The notes beneath the pieces were generated by a model that was not told the DNA's origin, ran no database searches, and saw only the letters and a program-made list of their open reading frames with translations. A program made the translations under genes and the position numbers. DNA of 64,000 bases from Jiella pelagia. Lineage in GTDB: Bacteria > Pseudomonadota > Alphaproteobacteria > Rhizobiales > Rhizobiaceae. The DNA is taken from the NCBI RefSeq assembly GCF_026898155.1, contig NZ_CP114029.1:1247501-1311500 (forward strand), read 5' to 3'. Of the stretch, positions 62,834 to 64,000 are shown in pieces. Numbering within the stretch: position 1 is the first letter of the stretch; the number at the start of each line of letters is the position of its first letter.

Positions 62834-63395
62834 GTGGCAAAATCATCCTCTCCCGTTTCGGGGGTCGCAGACCGCTACGCCCAGTCCCTGTTCGAACTCG
62901 CCCGCGAAGACAATGCGCTCGAGACGGTGGAATCCGAGTTGGATTCGTTTCTCCGTCTGATGGATGAGAATGCCGATTTTCGCCGCCTCGTCGAAAGCCC
63001 GGCCTTTACCTCCGACGAGCAGCTTCGCGCCATCGGGGCGATCGTCGCCGAGACGCGCCCGAGCGAGCCTCACCGGCAATTTCCTGAAGGTCGTGGCGTC
63101 GAACCGCCGCCTCTTCGTGCTGCCGGGGATGGTCCGCCGCTTTCGCCAGCTCGCGGCCGAACACCGCGGCGAGGTCGAGGTCGAGGTCACGAGCGCTCAT
63201 CCGCTCGACGACGGCCAGCGCGGCGCCCTTACCGAAGCGCTCGGCAGCTATGCCGGCAAATCGATCACGATGCACGAAAAGGTCGACCCTGCGATCCTCG
63301 GTGGCCTGATCGTCAAGATCGGCTCGAGACAGATCGACACTTCGATCCGCTCCAAACTCAATTCGCTCAAGCTTGCATTGAAAGAGGTCGGCTGA
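62834..63395 (+). CDS. atpH: ATP synthase F1 delta subunit (one-base frame break)
   Basis: 186 residues from the GTG at 62834 once one base is removed from GAGCCTC at 63065-63071. Before the break: [19 protein letters not shown] ... [12 protein letters not shown]. After it: [21 protein letters not shown] ... [20 protein letters not shown]. The delta subunit links F1 to the peripheral stalk. A true frameshift here would be severely harmful, which argues for a sequence error. First gene of the F1 operon, overlapping atpA by one base (TGATG). Confidence 0.93.
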
Positions 63396-64000
63396 TGGAC
63401 ATCCGCGCCGCGGAAATCTCCGCGATCCTGAAGAACCAGATCAAGAACTTCGGCAACGAGGCGGAAGTCTCCGAAGTCGGCCAGGTTCTGTCGGTCGGTG
63501 ACGGCATCGCCCGCGTCTACGGCCTCGACAACTGCCAGGCCGGCGAGATGGTCGAATTCCCCGGTGGCATCCAGGGCATGGCCCTGAACCTCGAGGCGGA
63601 CAACGTCGGCATCGTGATCTTCGGCTCTGACCGTGAGATTAAGGAAGGCGACACCGTCAAGCGTACCGGCAACATCGTTGAAGTGCCGGTCGGCAAGGGC
63701 CTGCTCGGCCGCGTTGTCGACGGTCTCGGAAATCCGATCGACGGCAAGGGCCCGATTGATTCGACCGAGCGCCGCCGCGTCGACGTCAAGGCTCCCGGCA
63801 TCATCCCGCGCAAGTCGGTGCACGAGCCGATGGCCACCGGCCTCAAGGCGATCGACGCGCTGATCCCGATCGGCCGCGGCCAGCGCGAGCTGGTCATCGG
63901 CGATCGTCAGACCGGCAAGACCGCCATTCTTCTGGACACGTTCCTGAACCAGAAGCCGGCACATGACGAGGGCCGCGACAGCGAGAAGCTCTACTGCATC
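63395..64000 (+). CDS. atpA: ATP synthase F1 alpha subunit, N-terminal part
   Basis: The first 202 residues of about 510; the window ends inside the gene. It starts [16 protein letters not shown], has the beta-barrel crown domain to about residue 95, and reaches the P-loop [14 protein letters not shown] at about residues 169-182. It is the non-catalytic nucleotide-binding subunit of the F1 head. Confidence 0.98.
   Translation, partial: MDIRAAEISAILKNQIKNFGNEAEVSEVGQVLSVGDGIARVYGLDNCQAGEMVEFPGGIQGMALNLEADNVGIVIFGSDREIKEGDTVKRTGNIVEVPVGKGLLGRVVDGLGNPIDGKGPIDSTERRRVDVKAPGIIPRKSVHEPMATGLKAIDALIPIGRGQRELVIGDRQTGKTAILLDTFLNQKPAHDEGRDSEKLYCI

Overview
The window is a GC-rich chromosomal segment of an alphaproteobacterium, most likely order Hyphomicrobiales (Rhizobiales). 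The evidence is the gene neighbourhoods. A ChvI/ChvG two-component pair lies divergent from pckA and is followed by a short HprK, a mannose-type EIIA and HPr. There is also an frcR-frcBCA fructose-type transporter, a FYDLN-acid protein next to aroA-cmk-rpsA, a DUF1150/Hsp20 pair, a DUF2585 (UPF0314) protein and a fused-ATPase dipeptide ABC operon. Family level cannot be fixed from the window. It is core chromosome with little mobile DNA: one complete IS630-type element. I see no CRISPR array, no tRNA or rRNA gene and no prophage.

Layout. 0-4.5 kb: the end of gpmA, a Fae-like protein without the canonical His, an HNH protein, a 50-residue unknown protein, minCDE, and a lower-GC nuclease-like orphan. 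4.5-12.9 kb: a minus-strand peptide uptake and processing operon (binding protein, two permeases, M20-type hydrolase, ornithine-cyclodeaminase-like enzyme, fused double ATPase) with a divergent GntR regulator. 12.9-17 kb: apt, an IsdG/HmuQ-like monooxygenase and petABC (cytochrome bc1). 17.3-22.8 kb: an AraC regulator, a subtilisin-type autotransporter and a REC-only response regulator. 22.9-28.5 kb: nth, betA, betI, a periplasmic 5'-nucleotidase and DUF2585. 28.5-33.1 kb: frcR and frcBCA. 33.3-36.7 kb: DUF1150, Hsp20, MsrB, fasciclin, ArfB. 37-43.5 kb: pckA, chvI, chvG, hprK, EIIA, HPr, a carbon and envelope signalling block. 43.6-44.7 kb: IS630. 44.8-49.8 kb: FYDLN, aroA, cmk, rpsA. 49.9-54.5 kb: an oxidoreductase/TetR pair, GT2, a radical SAM protein, rnhB. 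54.5-61.8 kb: membrane proteins and a DUF4129-DUF4350-MoxR-DUF58-SpoIIM-RDD operon. 62.1-64 kb: DUF4345 and the start of the ATP synthase operon (atpH, atpA).

The most striking observation concerns reading frames. Nine genes, including normally indispensable ones (atpH, pckA, chvG), are each thrown out of frame by one extra base in the middle of what should be a GAG-CTC (Glu-Leu) pair, reading GAGGCTC or GAGCCTC. An apparent BetI-BetA fusion is one of the nine. Intact GAGCTC occurs only twice by my reading. A systematic sequencing or assembly artefact at GAGCTC palindromes, perhaps related to DNA modification, is the simplest explanation. These genes are therefore annotated at their corrected extents. 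A tenth frame break, in the autotransporter signal peptide, does not share this motif.
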